A stretch of DNA of 64,000 nt from an uncultured Alphaproteobacteria bacterium (GCA_944389265.1 CALXLS010000004.1:43542-107541), one strand, 5' to 3'. Shown: positions 23,776 through 33,932, numbered from the stretch's first letter. A program made the numbers and translations. Notes: generated from the letters alone by a model not told the origin.

Positions 23776-25788
23776 TTAATAGCGTTGACCGTCAATGCTC
23801 ATTCCAAATCTGAATTGGAATGTAGTTGTCCCGACATAGTCATCTTTTATTGCGTTATCGTGGCGATATTCAACAGATAAATAATAGCATGGGTGAGTAT
23901 AAAATAAACCACCTGTATGTCTCTGGAATTGCCCATAGGTCATGTTGTATATCGCATTGAAACGTAAAGACCAACGATTGGTTAATTGCAAACCAAATCC
24001 TGCAGTCATTTCATTTATGCTGTCGTCTTCTGTATATGCATCTATAAATTGCTGTGACCATATATGACCGATATTTATAAAATTGCGAGAATTACCTATA
24101 ACACCGGTTGTTTCTACATGGCGCAAAGATAAATCTGTTTCAGACAGTCTAAACCGGCTGGTTACATCAAGCCATTTCATATTATTATACTCAATACGTC
24201 CTACATAATCAGAAGCCCCATTATGGAACCCACTATTTGGGTCAGTTGATTCACGGTCTTTAAAATCATAAGTCTGACCTAAGAATAATTCAAAATTTTG
24301 ACCATCTGGATTGAAAGCGGCCCAACGCACACCATAATCCGCATAAGTTCCATTTTCCCATAAGTCTAGACCTGCAAAACGATTATCAGAGAATAGTGTT
24401 GTATCTGATAAGAAAGCACCGGCAGAGTCATTGTTTAAAGCGAATTGGTCTTCATCCAAATGGCGCATAACAGTTAATCTGGCTTTCGGTTCAATTACTT
24501 GTGTCCAAGTATCTGTTGGTTTAAATAAAGGCAATCCCCATTCAAGATATCCGCTTGGCAAGAATCGGTTTTTCAGGCCAGAAAAAGTTTGTTTATTAAT
24601 CATTTCTGTATTATCGAAATTATAAACATCGTATCTGGTGGATAAACTTGCAGTAATTCTGTTCCCACCCCATATTGTCCAAGGTGATACAATTCTTGCA
24701 TCACCGCTTAACCTTTGTGACGATGTTGTAGACCCGACAATACCAAGAACGTCTGCGCTAAAAGTTGCATAAGTTTCTTTATAAATAGGTGCAGTTTGAT
24801 AAATACCGCGTATATTAGGTAAAATATTACCTGTTGGTGCAGAATAGAAACCAGAAGTACTACGTAATTCCTGGAATATATGAGCATCTGCAACAACATA
24901 TCCAGATTGTCCGAAAAGTTCTAGTGTTGCCCCAGAATCCAAGTATGGTTGATCATCGTAGAAACCGTATTTTTGTAGAAAAGTTTTATCTGAAGCTCTT
25001 TCTAGGAAAACGGTTGCGCGTGCATATTCACCAAGTTCTATAACGTCATTATTAAAAATATACCAGCGGTTTTCACCTTCTTTATTTCGTGTAAAAGCAC
25101 CACTTGTTCTATATTCAGAATGAGGCATATTTAATCTGTGTTCTACCTGAAACAGAGGGTTTTCTTGCGTAAGGTAAGACGTTGTAATTGTCATATCATG
25201 GGTATCAGATATAGAAATATAAAAAGGGATATTTATCTGTGTACCCATATTGTTGGTAGATTCAAAATCTGGTGTCAGGAATCCTGTTTTATGCTTTATA
25301 CCTGGGTCCGGCATTTCAAAGAAGGGTAACCAGAACACAGGTATATTGTATGTCCAAAGGACGGGGTTATAAAAGCGCAACATTCGTGATTCCATATCAT
25401 GCACTATTTTGCGTGTAGAAATCTTCCAAGCATCACCATAAGCATCACAGTTATCACAAGCGGTAAAGGTGGCTTTTAGCGCAACGGTTTCATCGCCTTC
25501 GCGAGTGATATTGTCAGATTCTATGTATACGTGATTACCTAACCAGAGTTTAATATCGTCGCCTGACAAACTAGAACCGTCTTTAGATAAATAAGAATCT
25601 GTAAGCGTCATACGTTGACCAGAAGCATTAACTATTTCTGTTTCACCAGATGTTTTTATTGTTTCTGACTTTACGTCATATTCTATTTTTTCTGCAGTTA
25701 TAGTTTTTGGGGTATCAACGTCAATAGATGCCGCGTATGCGCGGCAAAACATCATACAGAATAGCAAAGATGGGATGATTTTTTTCAT
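23776..25788 (-). CDS. lptD: LPS-assembly protein LptD
   Basis: 670 residues, somewhat shorter than most LptD. Signal peptide to about residue 20 (RAYAA). The N-terminal OstA/beta-jellyroll domain (about 25-130) shows ITAEKIEYDVKSETIKTSGE and DDIKLWLGNHVYIES. The barrel contains the conserved opening PVFWLPFFEMPDPGIKHKTG and FLTPDFESTNNMG. Only a few Cys are present (ACDNCDAYGDAW), so the disulfide pattern may differ from E. coli. It forms the outer-membrane LPS translocon. It overlaps lptF by 4 nt and lies upstream of the SurA-like gene. Confidence 0.95.
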   Translation of the reverse strand: MKKIIPSLLFCMMFCRAYAASIDVDTPKTITAEKIEYDVKSETIKTSGETEIVNASGQRMTLTDSYLSKDGSSLSGDDIKLWLGNHVYIESDNITREGDETVALKATFTACDNCDAYGDAWKISTRKIVHDMESRMLRFYNPVLWTYNIPVFWLPFFEMPDPGIKHKTGFLTPDFESTNNMGTQINIPFYISISDTHDMTITTSYLTQENPLFQVEHRLNMPHSEYRTSGAFTRNKEGENRWYIFNNDVIELGEYARATVFLERASDKTFLQKYGFYDDQPYLDSGATLELFGQSGYVVADAHIFQELRSTSGFYSAPTGNILPNIRGIYQTAPIYKETYATFSADVLGIVGSTTSSQRLSGDARIVSPWTIWGGNRITASLSTRYDVYNFDNTEMINKQTFSGLKNRFLPSGYLEWGLPLFKPTDTWTQVIEPKARLTVMRHLDEDQFALNNDSAGAFLSDTTLFSDNRFAGLDLWENGTYADYGVRWAAFNPDGQNFELFLGQTYDFKDRESTDPNSGFHNGASDYVGRIEYNNMKWLDVTSRFRLSETDLSLRHVETTGVIGNSRNFINIGHIWSQQFIDAYTEDDSINEMTAGFGLQLTNRWSLRFNAIYNMTYGQFQRHTGGLFYTHPCYYLSVEYRHDNAIKDDYVGTTTFQFRFGMSIDGQRY

Positions 25789-26843
25789 TTCTTAAATAAT
25801 ATAAACAAAATTCCACCTAATGCAATAAACAAGGTTAGTGTTAATAATCCGAATGCCGTCAGACTACCAATAATGTTTGACGCAGACATAAACAAAGACA
25901 TTGTGACCGCCATTGCTGCAACGGCTAACGCAGGTGCTATACTTGTTCGACGGCGCAATAAAGACGTTCTAAGCAATATAACGGTACAAAGCGCAGCCAG
26001 AATTATATTCATCAGTGGTGCCAAGAAACGAGTACTTAATTCTGCCAGAACCATTTTATGCTGTTTTTCAGATGGTGAATCTAAAATAGTTTTAATCAGA
26101 GTATTTGTAGGTATTCTACGAACTTTAAATACAGAATCGCCTTCTTTATCTGCAACGTTTAAATCCATATCAAAACTATCAAAAGTACCAGTGGTCATCG
26201 TGTTACCATTAGTTTGCAAAGAACCGTTAGTCATAACGATGGATAGACCACGCGTAGTAGAAATAAGTTTTCCTTTTTCTGCAAAAATAGTAATAGGCGA
26301 ATTTTCGTCACGCATATCGGATAACATTACTTGTGATAAATCATGACCTGAAACTTTATCGACATATACGACAAGCCCATCTGCCAGTTGAGTAAAAGCT
26401 GCTTCTTGTAGTTTCATATGGGCTAAGCCATATCTTAAATTCCATTGTGTACTATAAAACTTTGCCTGCGTAGAAGGAACAACCCATAAATTAAGGCACA
26501 GGTGTAAAGCGGCCAATATAGTTGCAACAATTAGTGCGGGTCTGGCTATTTGTTTAGGAGAAAGCCCGGAAGCGACCATAACCGTTATTTCATTATCTGA
26601 TATTAACTTATTATAAACAAAAATGACCGCGATAAATGTCACAAAAGGCACGATAATAGAAATGATAAATGGTACCATTAGGACAGTAAGTCCTAAGAAA
26701 CTGGTTAACTCGATGCCATAATTTAACAAGAATTTCATCATGGACATGATTTGAACCATCCATGCCAGTCCTGTTAAGACCAGCAACAGCATAATAAATA
26801 TGGTAACTAATTGCTTAGTAAAATATTTATCCAGTATTTTCAT
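25785..26843 (-). CDS. lptF: LPS export permease LptF
   Basis: 352 residues from the ATG at 26843 (MKILDKYFTKQL). An upstream TTG at 26879 is part of the promoter -35 box and is rejected. Six TM helices are arranged three and three around a periplasmic beta-jellyroll domain (about 135-250). SDNEITVMVASGLSPKQIAR is the LptF-type coupling segment. The complex LptB2FG extracts LPS from the inner membrane. The LptG partner, often next to lptF, is not in the window. This is the first gene of the operon lptF-lptD-surA-like-rlmN-trpF-like. Confidence 0.9.
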   Translation of the reverse strand: MKILDKYFTKQLVTIFIMLLLVLTGLAWMVQIMSMMKFLLNYGIELTSFLGLTVLMVPFIISIIVPFVTFIAVIFVYNKLISDNEITVMVASGLSPKQIARPALIVATILAALHLCLNLWVVPSTQAKFYSTQWNLRYGLAHMKLQEAAFTQLADGLVVYVDKVSGHDLSQVMLSDMRDENSPITIFAEKGKLISTTRGLSIVMTNGSLQTNGNTMTTGTFDSFDMDLNVADKEGDSVFKVRRIPTNTLIKTILDSPSEKQHKMVLAELSTRFLAPLMNIILAALCTVILLRTSLLRRRTSIAPALAVAAMAVTMSLFMSASNIIGSLTAFGLLTLTLFIALGGILFILFKK

Positions 26844-26850
26844 AATTTGC

Positions 26851-26879
26851 AGTATAAAGCCCAAAAGAGGTAGCGTCAA
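26851..26879 (-). promoter_or_regulatory. lptF promoter (leaderless)
   Basis: TTGACG (26874-26879), a 17-bp spacer and TATACT (26851-26856) on the minus strand, then 7 nt to the ATG at 26843. Transcription should begin at the start codon. Confidence 0.75.
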
Positions 26880-26984
26880 ATATATTTAATGATAAAAGAA
26901 CGAATATTTCTTAGAAAATATAGAAATTTCTTGCAATTTAATCGATTCGATGTTAATAATAAGTATGTTCTTAAAAGGTTTTTT

Positions 26985-27012
26985 AAGGGCGGGGTTGAAA
27001 GACCCCGCCCTT
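26985..27012 (+). promoter_or_regulatory. GC-rich hairpin ahead of nusA
   Basis: An 11-bp stem AAGGGCGGGGT/ACCCCGCCCTT with a 6-nt loop lies 31 nt before the nusA start. No T-tract follows, so it is not a standard terminator. It may be a pause or autoregulatory element in the nusA leader. Confidence 0.5.
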
Positions 27013-27043
27013 TCGGTAAAAAATATAAACAAGGAGAAAGCAA

Positions 27044-28582
27044 ATGTCTTTTGTTTCTATGCCTCGTCAAGATTTATTGCTAGCGATTGATTCTTTGGCA
27101 CAGGAAAAGCAGATTGACCGTGATATTGTTATCGAATCATTAGAAGCAGCGATTGCTAAAATAGCAAAGCATAAGTACGGTGAAGAATTTAATATTACTG
27201 CTGAAATTGACCGAAAAAACGGTGCAATACATGTAAAACGTTTGTTTGAAGTTATTGAATCACCAGAATCAAAGGGTGAAGAATACGATGCGAACACAAT
27301 GTTGACGGTTGCTCAGGCCAAAAAGTATTCAAAAAATCCTGTTGTTGGCGATGTTGTAGAAGACCCGTTACCAGAACCAGAATTTGGACGTATGGCATTT
27401 CAGACAGCGCGCCAGATTATGACTGCTCGCGTTCGTGATGCAGAAAAGGGGCGTCAATATGAAGAATTCAAAGATAATATCGGTGACATTGTAAGTGGTG
27501 TTGTAAAACGTATTGAATTCGGGAATGTTTTTGTTGATATTAATGGCAAGGCAGAAGGCTATATCAAGGGTACAGAACTAATCCCTGGGGAACGTTTAGC
27601 GGTTGGTGATCGTGTTCGTGCTTTGATTATGGACGTTGCTCGTTCTAATTCCGGTCCGCAGATTTTCTTGACTCGTACACATCCTATGTTTATGGAAAAA
27701 TTATTTGTGCAAGAAGTTCCAGAAATTTATGAAGGTATAATCAAGATTAAGTCTGTTGCCCGTGCACCAGGCAGCCATGCGAAAATAGCGGTTGAAACAC
27801 AAGATCCTTCTATTGACGCAGTTGGAATGACTGTCGGTATTAAGGGTACAAGAATTCAGCCTGTTATAAACGAATGCCATGGTGAAAAGATTGATGTTAT
27901 TTTGTATTCAGAAGACCCAGCAGTATTTATCGTTAATGCGATGCAGCCTGCAAAAGTTGCAAAGATTATTGTGGATGAAGATACGCGTAGCGCAGCGATT
28001 GTTGTAAACGAAGATCAACAATCTTTAGCAATTGGTCGTCGCGGTCAGAATGTTCGTTTGGCATCCCAGTTAACAGGTTGGAAGATTGATGTTATGAATG
28101 AAGCCGAAGAACAAGAAAAACGTGCAAAAGAAGTAAAAGAAAAAACAGAATTGTTTATACGTGGGCTGGATGTTGATGAAATGTTGGCTCATTTATTGAT
28201 AACAGAAGGTTTCAGAACAATCGAAGAAATTGCTTTTGTTGATGTAAGTGAATTAGAAAGCATTGAGGGATTTAATGCGGAACTGGCAACAGAATTGCAG
28301 AATCGTGCGAAATCATATTTAACAAAGCAAGAACAGGATTATAAGGACGAAGGTCATAAATTAGGCATGTCAGATGATTTGCTGAACTTTGATTTTATTA
28401 AGCGTCCTATAATAATGCAATTAGGTAATGCAGGTATTAAGTCGTTAGAAGATTTAGCGGATTTGTCTACGGATGAATTGGTAGAAATCTTGGGTGAAGA
28501 TACTATGAGTCCACGTTTGGCGGGTCGTGTTATTATGAAGGCTCGTGAATTGGCTTATGGTATAACGCAGGGTGAAGAATAA
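27044..28582 (+). CDS. nusA: Transcription termination/antitermination factor NusA
   Basis: 512 residues. N-terminal RNA-polymerase-binding domain (about 1-125), S1 domain (GDIVSGVVKRIEFGNVFVDI) and KH1/KH2 domains (EGIIKIKSVARAPGSHAK, then AIGRRGQNVRLASQLTGWKI). Two C-terminal helix-hairpin-helix repeats follow (LITEGFRTIEEIAFVDVSEL and GIKSLEDLADLSTDELVEIL). It binds RNA polymerase and modulates pausing, termination and rRNA antitermination. GGAG precedes the ATG. The rimP gene usually found upstream is missing; infB follows directly. Confidence 0.97.
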   Translation: MSFVSMPRQDLLLAIDSLAQEKQIDRDIVIESLEAAIAKIAKHKYGEEFNITAEIDRKNGAIHVKRLFEVIESPESKGEEYDANTMLTVAQAKKYSKNPVVGDVVEDPLPEPEFGRMAFQTARQIMTARVRDAEKGRQYEEFKDNIGDIVSGVVKRIEFGNVFVDINGKAEGYIKGTELIPGERLAVGDRVRALIMDVARSNSGPQIFLTRTHPMFMEKLFVQEVPEIYEGIIKIKSVARAPGSHAKIAVETQDPSIDAVGMTVGIKGTRIQPVINECHGEKIDVILYSEDPAVFIVNAMQPAKVAKIIVDEDTRSAAIVVNEDQQSLAIGRRGQNVRLASQLTGWKIDVMNEAEEQEKRAKEVKEKTELFIRGLDVDEMLAHLLITEGFRTIEEIAFVDVSELESIEGFNAELATELQNRAKSYLTKQEQDYKDEGHKLGMSDDLLNFDFIKRPIIMQLGNAGIKSLEDLADLSTDELVEILGEDTMSPRLAGRVIMKARELAYGITQGEE

Positions 28583-28594
28583 AAATGGTTTGAA

Positions 28595-28615
28595 TCCGCG
28601 GGACTACCCCGCGGA
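28595..28615 (+). promoter_or_regulatory. Intercistronic hairpin nusA-infB
   Basis: An 8-bp GC-rich stem TCCGCGGG/CCCGCGGA without T-tract in the 51-nt gap. It may be an RNA processing or stability element. Confidence 0.5.
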
Positions 28616-28633
28616 ACATACAAAGGTTGGAAT

Positions 28634-31045
28634 ATGGCAACATTAACACTTGGAAAATCAGTAACGATAGATGCGGTACAGAGCAAAAAAGGCGATGCAG
28701 TATTTGTAGAGCGTCGTCGTCGCGTTGTTGCACCTGGCAGCAAAGAATTGCGAGAAGAACCGGAAAAACCGGCAACACCTCGTAATGCAGCAGACGAGAA
28801 GTTGCGTGCAGTATTAGAAGCAGCACGTGCACGTGAAGAAGAACGTAAAAAACGCGAGGCAGAAGAAGAAGCACAGCGGGCAGCTCGTGAAGCAGAGATT
28901 GCACGTGAAAATCGTGAATATGAACAGGTAAAAGAACAACTTGCTGCACGTGAAAATGTTGCCAGTGTGCAAGAAGAAGAAAAGGTTGCGCCTGTTCAGA
29001 CATCTGCACCTGCACAAAAAAAGCATTTTAATCAATCGGATAATCAACAGCAGTTTAATTCCAGAAATAAATCTGCACGTGATGATGAAGATATGATGCG
29101 CCCGTCAAAGTTTAGTAATTCTAAAAAAGACTTTAAAAAAGCGGGTAAAATTTCTTTACATGATATTGTAATTGGTGATGGGGACGATGAAGATGAAATT
29201 GGGTTACGTGGTGCAAATCGTCGTCGCTCAGAGGCATCATTAAAGCGGTTCCGTGAAAAAGCCCGTGCAGTATTTACAGTACCGCAGAAAGTAGAACATG
29301 TTGTCACTTTGGGGGATACGATAACTGTTAAAGATTTGGCTGCTGCAATGGCAGAAAAGGTAGGAAATGTTATTAAAAAATTGATGGAAATGGGGATGAT
29401 GGCATCTCAGAATCAATCAATTGATGCGGATACGGCGGAACTTATTGCAAGTGAATTTGGGGCAAAGGTAAAACGTGTTGATGTAAAACCTTATGCAGAA
29501 CAATTGGAACGTCAACCGAATCCAGAAAATTTAGTACATCGTGCACCTGTTGTGACCGTTGTTGGGCATGTTGATCATGGTAAGACCTCTTTGTTAGACG
29601 CATTTCGTAATGCTAATGTTGCTGCGCGTGAGGCAGGTGGTATTACACAGCATGTTTCTGCGTACGAAGTTAAATCTAAATCAGGTCAGATGATTACATT
29701 CTTGGATACACCGGGGCATGAAACATTTACTGCTATGCGTGCACGTGGTGCGCAAATGGCAGATATTGTTGTTTTGGTTGTTGCGGCGAATGACTCTATC
29801 ATGCCGCAGACAATAGAAGCGATAAATCATATACGCGCAGCAAAAGTACCATTTATTGTTGCGATAAATAAAATAGACTTGCCAGAGGCAAATCCACAAC
29901 GTGTAAAAATGGACTTGTTGCAACAAGAAGTACAGGTTGAAGAAATGGGGGGGGACGTTCAATGCGTTGAAATTTCTGCAACCAAACACATTGGGTTAGA
30001 TAAGTTAGAAGAAGCAATTTTGTTGCAAGCAGAAATTATGGATTTAAAGGCCGACCCAGATATGCCTGCGGTTGCATATGTTGTTGAAGCAAAAATGGAA
30101 AAAGGTCTTGGTGCAGTTGCGACGATTTTGATGCGCCAAGGAACTTTGTCTATAGGTGATGTATTTGTTGCTGGTGAAACATATGGGCGTGTACGTGGTT
30201 TAATAAACTCTAATGGAGAACGTGTAAAATCTGTAAAACCAGGTCAGCCTGTTGTTGTACTAGGTTTGAATTCTGTTCCAAGTGCGGGCGATGATTTGCA
30301 TGTTATGGAAACAGAAGCCCAAGCGCGTGAAGTTGCTGCTTATCGTGTCCAGAAAGCAAAAGATAAAGCAAATGCGGTTAAACGTTCTTCATTAGAAGAA
30401 TTGTTTGCAAAACGCGATGAAAACAAAAAATTGATATTGCCAATTGTATTGCGTGCTGATGTACAGGGTAGTGTTGAAGCAATTACAGATATGTTGAAAG
30501 AAATCAATACAGATAAAGTAGGTGTAGAGGTATTGTCTTCTGGTGTAGGTCAGATTACAGAAGGAGATATACGTTTAGCATCTGCATCAGGTGCAGTTAT
30601 AATTGCATTTAACGTACGTGCAGATAGCATGGTTCGTGATATGGCGCGTGCGAATGGGGTTGATATACGTTATCATAGTGTTGTATATCGTATAACGGAT
30701 GAAATAAAAGAAATTTTATCTGGTAAACTTGCACCGGAAAGGAAAGAAAACTTTATTGGTTACGCAGATGTTATTGCTTTGTTTACAGTAGGCAAGGGCA
30801 TACGAGTCGCAGGTTGCCGTGTGTCAGAAGGTGTTATAAAGAAAGATGCTTTTGTTCGCTTGCTGCGTAATAATGTTGTTATTTATGACGGTAAGATTGG
30901 TGAACTGCGTCGTGAAAAGAACGAAGTAAAAGAAGTATCTGGTGCTGGCGTTGAATTCGGTATGTCTTTTGATAAGTATAATGACTTAAAAGAAGGTGAC
31001 CGCGTTGAATGTTATGAAGTTCAAGAAGTTCGTGCACAATTGTAA
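28634..31045 (+). CDS. infB: Translation initiation factor IF-2
   Basis: 803 residues. The variable N-terminus is Lys/Glu-rich (about 40-130, coiled-coil-like). The IF2_N module follows, then the GTPase domain from about residue 305: G1 [12 protein letters not shown]3 [13 protein letters not shown] and G4 [12 protein letters not shown]-terminal domains contain [12 protein letters not shown] and the fMet-tRNA-binding part with [21 protein letters not shown]-2 brings initiator tRNA to the 30S subunit. The nusA-infB order is standard; rbfA and truB do not follow here (truB is at 13273). Confidence 0.97.
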   Translation: MATLTLGKSVTIDAVQSKKGDAVFVERRRRVVAPGSKELREEPEKPATPRNAADEKLRAVLEAARAREEERKKREAEEEAQRAAREAEIARENREYEQVKEQLAARENVASVQEEEKVAPVQTSAPAQKKHFNQSDNQQQFNSRNKSARDDEDMMRPSKFSNSKKDFKKAGKISLHDIVIGDGDDEDEIGLRGANRRRSEASLKRFREKARAVFTVPQKVEHVVTLGDTITVKDLAAAMAEKVGNVIKKLMEMGMMASQNQSIDADTAELIASEFGAKVKRVDVKPYAEQLERQPNPENLVHRAPVVTVVGHVDHGKTSLLDAFRNANVAAREAGGITQHVSAYEVKSKSGQMITFLDTPGHETFTAMRARGAQMADIVVLVVAANDSIMPQTIEAINHIRAAKVPFIVAINKIDLPEANPQRVKMDLLQQEVQVEEMGGDVQCVEISATKHIGLDKLEEAILLQAEIMDLKADPDMPAVAYVVEAKMEKGLGAVATILMRQGTLSIGDVFVAGETYGRVRGLINSNGERVKSVKPGQPVVVLGLNSVPSAGDDLHVMETEAQAREVAAYRVQKAKDKANAVKRSSLEELFAKRDENKKLILPIVLRADVQGSVEAITDMLKEINTDKVGVEVLSSGVGQITEGDIRLASASGAVIIAFNVRADSMVRDMARANGVDIRYHSVVYRITDEIKEILSGKLAPERKENFIGYADVIALFTVGKGIRVAGCRVSEGVIKKDAFVRLLRNNVVIYDGKIGELRREKNEVKEVSGAGVEFGMSFDKYNDLKEGDRVECYEVQEVRAQL

Positions 31046-31064
31046 AAAGAAGAAATAGAAAATG

Positions 31065-31091
31065 CCGCCCATTTTTTGGGCGGTCTTTTTT
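31065..31091 (+). terminator. infB terminator
   Basis: Stem CCGCCC/GGGCGG (31065-31070 with 31078-31083) with an ATTTTTT loop, followed by TCTTTTTT. Confidence 0.85.
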
Positions 31092-31093
31092 AT

Positions 31094-31123
31094 AAAAAAC
31101 GACCTGTGTTTGAAGACAGGTCG
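31094..31123 (-). terminator. der terminator
   Basis: On the minus strand CGACCTGT/ACAGGTCG (31100-31107 with 31116-31123) with an 8-nt loop is followed by a T-tract (the A-run at 31094-31099). Confidence 0.8.
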
Positions 31124-31158
31124 CTTACTATGTCGGTACAGATTGATAATGTTATTTA

Positions 31159-32490
31159 TCAATCAAATGGATTATCGTCTTTTTTGTATTCAATTACAAT
31201 AGGTAGGTGTTCCCATTTTAATGCTTCTGCTAAACCACGACGTAAATATCTTGTGTAAGATTCTGGTATATCAGATGCACCACCTACATTAATTGTGATT
31301 TTCATAGGGTGTCTTCCTGTCTGACGAGCAAACTTTATTTTCATAGGTCGCTTTAATCTGGACATAGGTGGTTGACGTGATTCAATCAACTTTTCAAGTA
31401 TTCTATTAATCAAACTTGTTGGTGCGTCACTATTAGAAATATCCCACTGTTCGTATATTCGGCGGAATAAGTTTTGAACTCCTGAACCTGTTTCGGCAGA
31501 GATTGCTAATATCATAGGTTTTATAATCTGATGAAAAGAGTTTGTAAATTGATGTTTTAATTTTAATAACTTTTCATCACGTTCTGCTTGGTCTATCAGG
31601 TCCCACTTGTTTAAAGCAACACATAATATTTTACCTGCATCGTAAACGCGTGCGGCAATTCCCAATGCTTGATTTTCTATGTTCTTTGTTGCATCTACTA
31701 CCAATATAACGACATCTGCTTTTTCAATAGCGTCTAAAGATTTTAAAGCGGATAAAGTTTCAACATCATCTTTTACACCGGCTTTTCTGCGTAGTCCAGC
31801 AGTATCCATCAAAATTATGTCACGACCATAAAAGTTAGTTGGTATTTTTACTGTATCGCGTGTAATACCAGGGGCGTCTATAACAATTTGTCTTTTTTCA
31901 CCAAGAACCTTGTTTACTAGTGTAGATTTTCCAACATTAGGTTGCCCCAGTACCGCGATTTTTAGTTTTTGCTGTGGTGCAGTTTCTTCTGTTGTTTTAA
32001 CGGTATCACCTGCAATTTTATCCAAGAAGTCATAAATTTCATCGAAACCGCGCTTATGTTCTGCGGAAATCATAATAGGCTCACCGAAACCCAGTTTATA
32101 GAAATCATGAACATTAGATAAGCGTTTTTCTGATTCTGTTTTATTAACCAGCAATAGAACAGGTGCTTTTGTTTTTCTACGGACAAGACGTGCCCAGTCA
32201 AGGTCTTCATTTGTAAGGCCTGTGCGTCCATCTACAACGAATAGAACTGCGTCAGAATTCATTATAGATGCGATTGCCATATTAGTTGAATCCGAAGCGA
32301 TACCAGTTTTTGCGTTTTCTAAACCCGCGGTATCAAAAATTTGATACGGGCGGTCGCGCATAGTACCACCGATGGTATCACGGGTGACACCCGGTCTGTC
32401 ATGAACAAGGGCATCACGTGTGCCTGTTAAACCGTTAAATAAAGTGGACTTACCTGTGTTTGGTCGTCCTGCAATAGTCACTTTAAACAT
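31159..32490 (-). CDS. der: Ribosome assembly GTPase Der (EngA)
   Basis: 443 residues from the ATG at 32490; starts 4 or 12 codons further upstream are possible. Two consecutive GTPase domains are visible: the first begins VTIAGRPNTGKSTLF, with G3 DTAGLENA; the second begins IAVLGQPNVGKSTLVN near residue 180, with DTAGLRRKAGVKDDVE. A C-terminal KH-like domain follows (KIKFARQTGRHPMKITINV). Der is essential for 50S subunit maturation. The bamB and yfgM-like genes that usually accompany der lie upstream in the same direction, but a Yip1-like gene on the other strand separates them. Confidence 0.96.
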   Translation of the reverse strand: MFKVTIAGRPNTGKSTLFNGLTGTRDALVHDRPGVTRDTIGGTMRDRPYQIFDTAGLENAKTGIASDSTNMAIASIMNSDAVLFVVDGRTGLTNEDLDWARLVRRKTKAPVLLLVNKTESEKRLSNVHDFYKLGFGEPIMISAEHKRGFDEIYDFLDKIAGDTVKTTEETAPQQKLKIAVLGQPNVGKSTLVNKVLGEKRQIVIDAPGITRDTVKIPTNFYGRDIILMDTAGLRRKAGVKDDVETLSALKSLDAIEKADVVILVVDATKNIENQALGIAARVYDAGKILCVALNKWDLIDQAERDEKLLKLKHQFTNSFHQIIKPMILAISAETGSGVQNLFRRIYEQWDISNSDAPTSLINRILEKLIESRQPPMSRLKRPMKIKFARQTGRHPMKITINVGGASDIPESYTRYLRRGLAEALKWEHLPIVIEYKKDDNPFD

Positions 32491-32556
32491 TACTTTTTCC
32501 ATTGATTTTTTTTTATTATAAAGCAAAAATATAAATAATCAAATAGAGGCGGTAAT

Positions 32557-33150
32557 ATGAAAAAAATAAAAAAAGCGTTTAAGCATATAAAAGATATATT
32601 AATTAATCCAAAGCGCTATTTTACTAAAATTGTTGCTGACGGTAATATGGAAGAATCCATGTTAAAGGCCTTTATATATGGTCTTATAGGTGGTGTATTA
32701 GTTTTGTTGTTGCGTTTATTAGGTGGGGCAACAATTACAATCAGCGCGGTATTTACAGCGATTATTATTGTGCCTGTTCTGGCGGTTGCATTATTGTTCG
32801 TCATGGGTGGGTTGTTAATGCTTGTGTCTGAAATTACAGGTGGTGAAAGAGATTGGGAAATCGCGATAAAAGGTCTGGCATCAGTATTCTTTATTTATCC
32901 TGTAATATTAGTATTAAATGCGCTGGCATTTAATTGTACTTCAATGTGGATTATAAGTTTATTGGTTGATATCTATGTATTATTCTTATTTTATAATATT
33001 GCCTTGTATTGCATGCGCGGTAAGAAAGTAAATGTCATAATCGTTATCGGTATTTTGGCTTTGTTCTTGGCGACTGTGTACGCAACAGATTATCATATAG
33101 GTTGGTTTATGTTAAAGAATACTAGTGCGACATTGGCTTGTTTGTTGTAA
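32557..33150 (+). CDS. Yip1-like multi-spanning membrane protein
   Basis: 197 residues. The N-terminus FKHIKDILINPKRYFTKI resembles the Yip1-domain opening, in which an NP motif precedes the membrane part. Five hydrophobic segments follow (about 38-56, 62-86, 103-125, 130-150, 158-175). No catalytic motif is visible. It lies on the plus strand between bamB and der, both on the minus strand. GAGG provides the ribosome binding site and a strong terminator follows. The role is unknown; family assignment rests on the overall pattern. Confidence 0.6.
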   Translation: MKKIKKAFKHIKDILINPKRYFTKIVADGNMEESMLKAFIYGLIGGVLVLLLRLLGGATITISAVFTAIIIVPVLAVALLFVMGGLLMLVSEITGGERDWEIAIKGLASVFFIYPVILVLNALAFNCTSMWIISLLVDIYVLFLFYNIALYCMRGKKVNVIIVIGILALFLATVYATDYHIGWFMLKNTSATLACLL

Positions 33151-33166
33151 GGACATTTAATCTAAT

Positions 33167-33194
33167 AAAAAATCCCTTTTGAAAGGGATTTTTT
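33167..33194. terminator. Bidirectional terminator
   Basis: AAAAAATCCCTTT pairs perfectly with AAAGGGATTTTTT (33167-33179 with 33182-33194). It serves the Yip1-like gene and the convergent bamB. Confidence 0.85.
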
Positions 33195-33922
33195 TATTTT
33201 AATTCTTCACCTGTTTCTGCATTTATCTTTTGTTTGCCAACAGTTATTATTTTGTCTTGATAAGTTGGTTCAGATTGTTTTTTTATCTCTGTGCGCCAAT
33301 AAACCGCCCCATCAGAATTTCTAATTGCATATAAGTAGTTATCTGTTGCAACGACAAAACTTACTTTTTCTGTGGTTATAAAGGGAACAGCAACACCAAT
33401 AGGCAGGCACCACTTTTTGCTACCAGAAGATGCATTTATGCGACAATAAGCATCACCCAAACCACCTACATAAACCGAATTACCTTGTACAACAATTGGG
33501 GCAATTATATCCAAGATAGAAGCACCACCTGTCATGTTGCTAGCGCGATAAATATCTGCAATCCAAACAATGTTTTTATTTGCAGGGTTTACTTTTACCA
33601 GTTCTCCGGTTGTAAGTCCCGCATAAACATAATTTCCGCTACATACAGGTGTTTGATTGCTTTTTACAGAATTGCTTGTAGGAAAACCGCTGAATATTTT
33701 TCTATCCCCTTTCCAGATAACGTTTGAAGAATCTTGCGTGTACGGACAATCTGCTTTTGTGGCTTCTGTTATATTTTCTGGTAAATCAGGAATGTCTTGA
33801 TTTAAGATATTTAGATTTTCTCCTTCAAAAATTGCTGTGCGCGTTCCTGGCAGAATAGGGTCATGTTCAGAACATGCGCTAAGTAGAGCAAGACAGGTAA
33901 TTATTGCGGCGGTTTTTCGCAT
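33194..33922 (-). CDS. bamB: Short BamB-like beta-propeller lipoprotein
   Basis: 242 residues, much shorter than usual BamB (about 390-450). The signal peptide ends in the lipobox LLSACSE. The start of the mature part (DPILPGTRTAIF) matches the alphaproteobacterial BamB opening. PQQ-like propeller strands are recognisable: GNYVYAGLTTGELVKVN, NSVYVGGLGDAYCRINASSG, and NYLYAIRNSDGAVYWRTEI. With only about four or five blades it is unlikely to close a full eight-blade propeller by itself. BamB helps the BAM complex insert outer-membrane proteins. It follows the yfgM-like gene by 10 nt, and der is further downstream. Confidence 0.8.
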   Translation of the reverse strand: MRKTAAIITCLALLSACSEHDPILPGTRTAIFEGENLNILNQDIPDLPENITEATKADCPYTQDSSNVIWKGDRKIFSGFPTSNSVKSNQTPVCSGNYVYAGLTTGELVKVNPANKNIVWIADIYRASNMTGGASILDIIAPIVVQGNSVYVGGLGDAYCRINASSGSKKWCLPIGVAVPFITTEKVSFVVATDNYLYAIRNSDGAVYWRTEIKKQSEPTYQDKIITVGKQKINAETGEELK

Positions 33923-33932
33923 GATAATATCC

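Noticed and set aside
26844..26879. Longer LptF start at TTG
   Set aside because: The TTG is part of the -35 box TTGACG of a near-perfect promoter.
28900..28960. GCACGTGAAA words in infB as parS
   Set aside because: They lack the left half-site TTTCAC and lie in coding repeats of Arg-Glu codons.
28533..29015. 160-codon open frame antisense to infB
   Set aside because: Leu/His-rich shadow of the repetitive IF-2 N-terminus.
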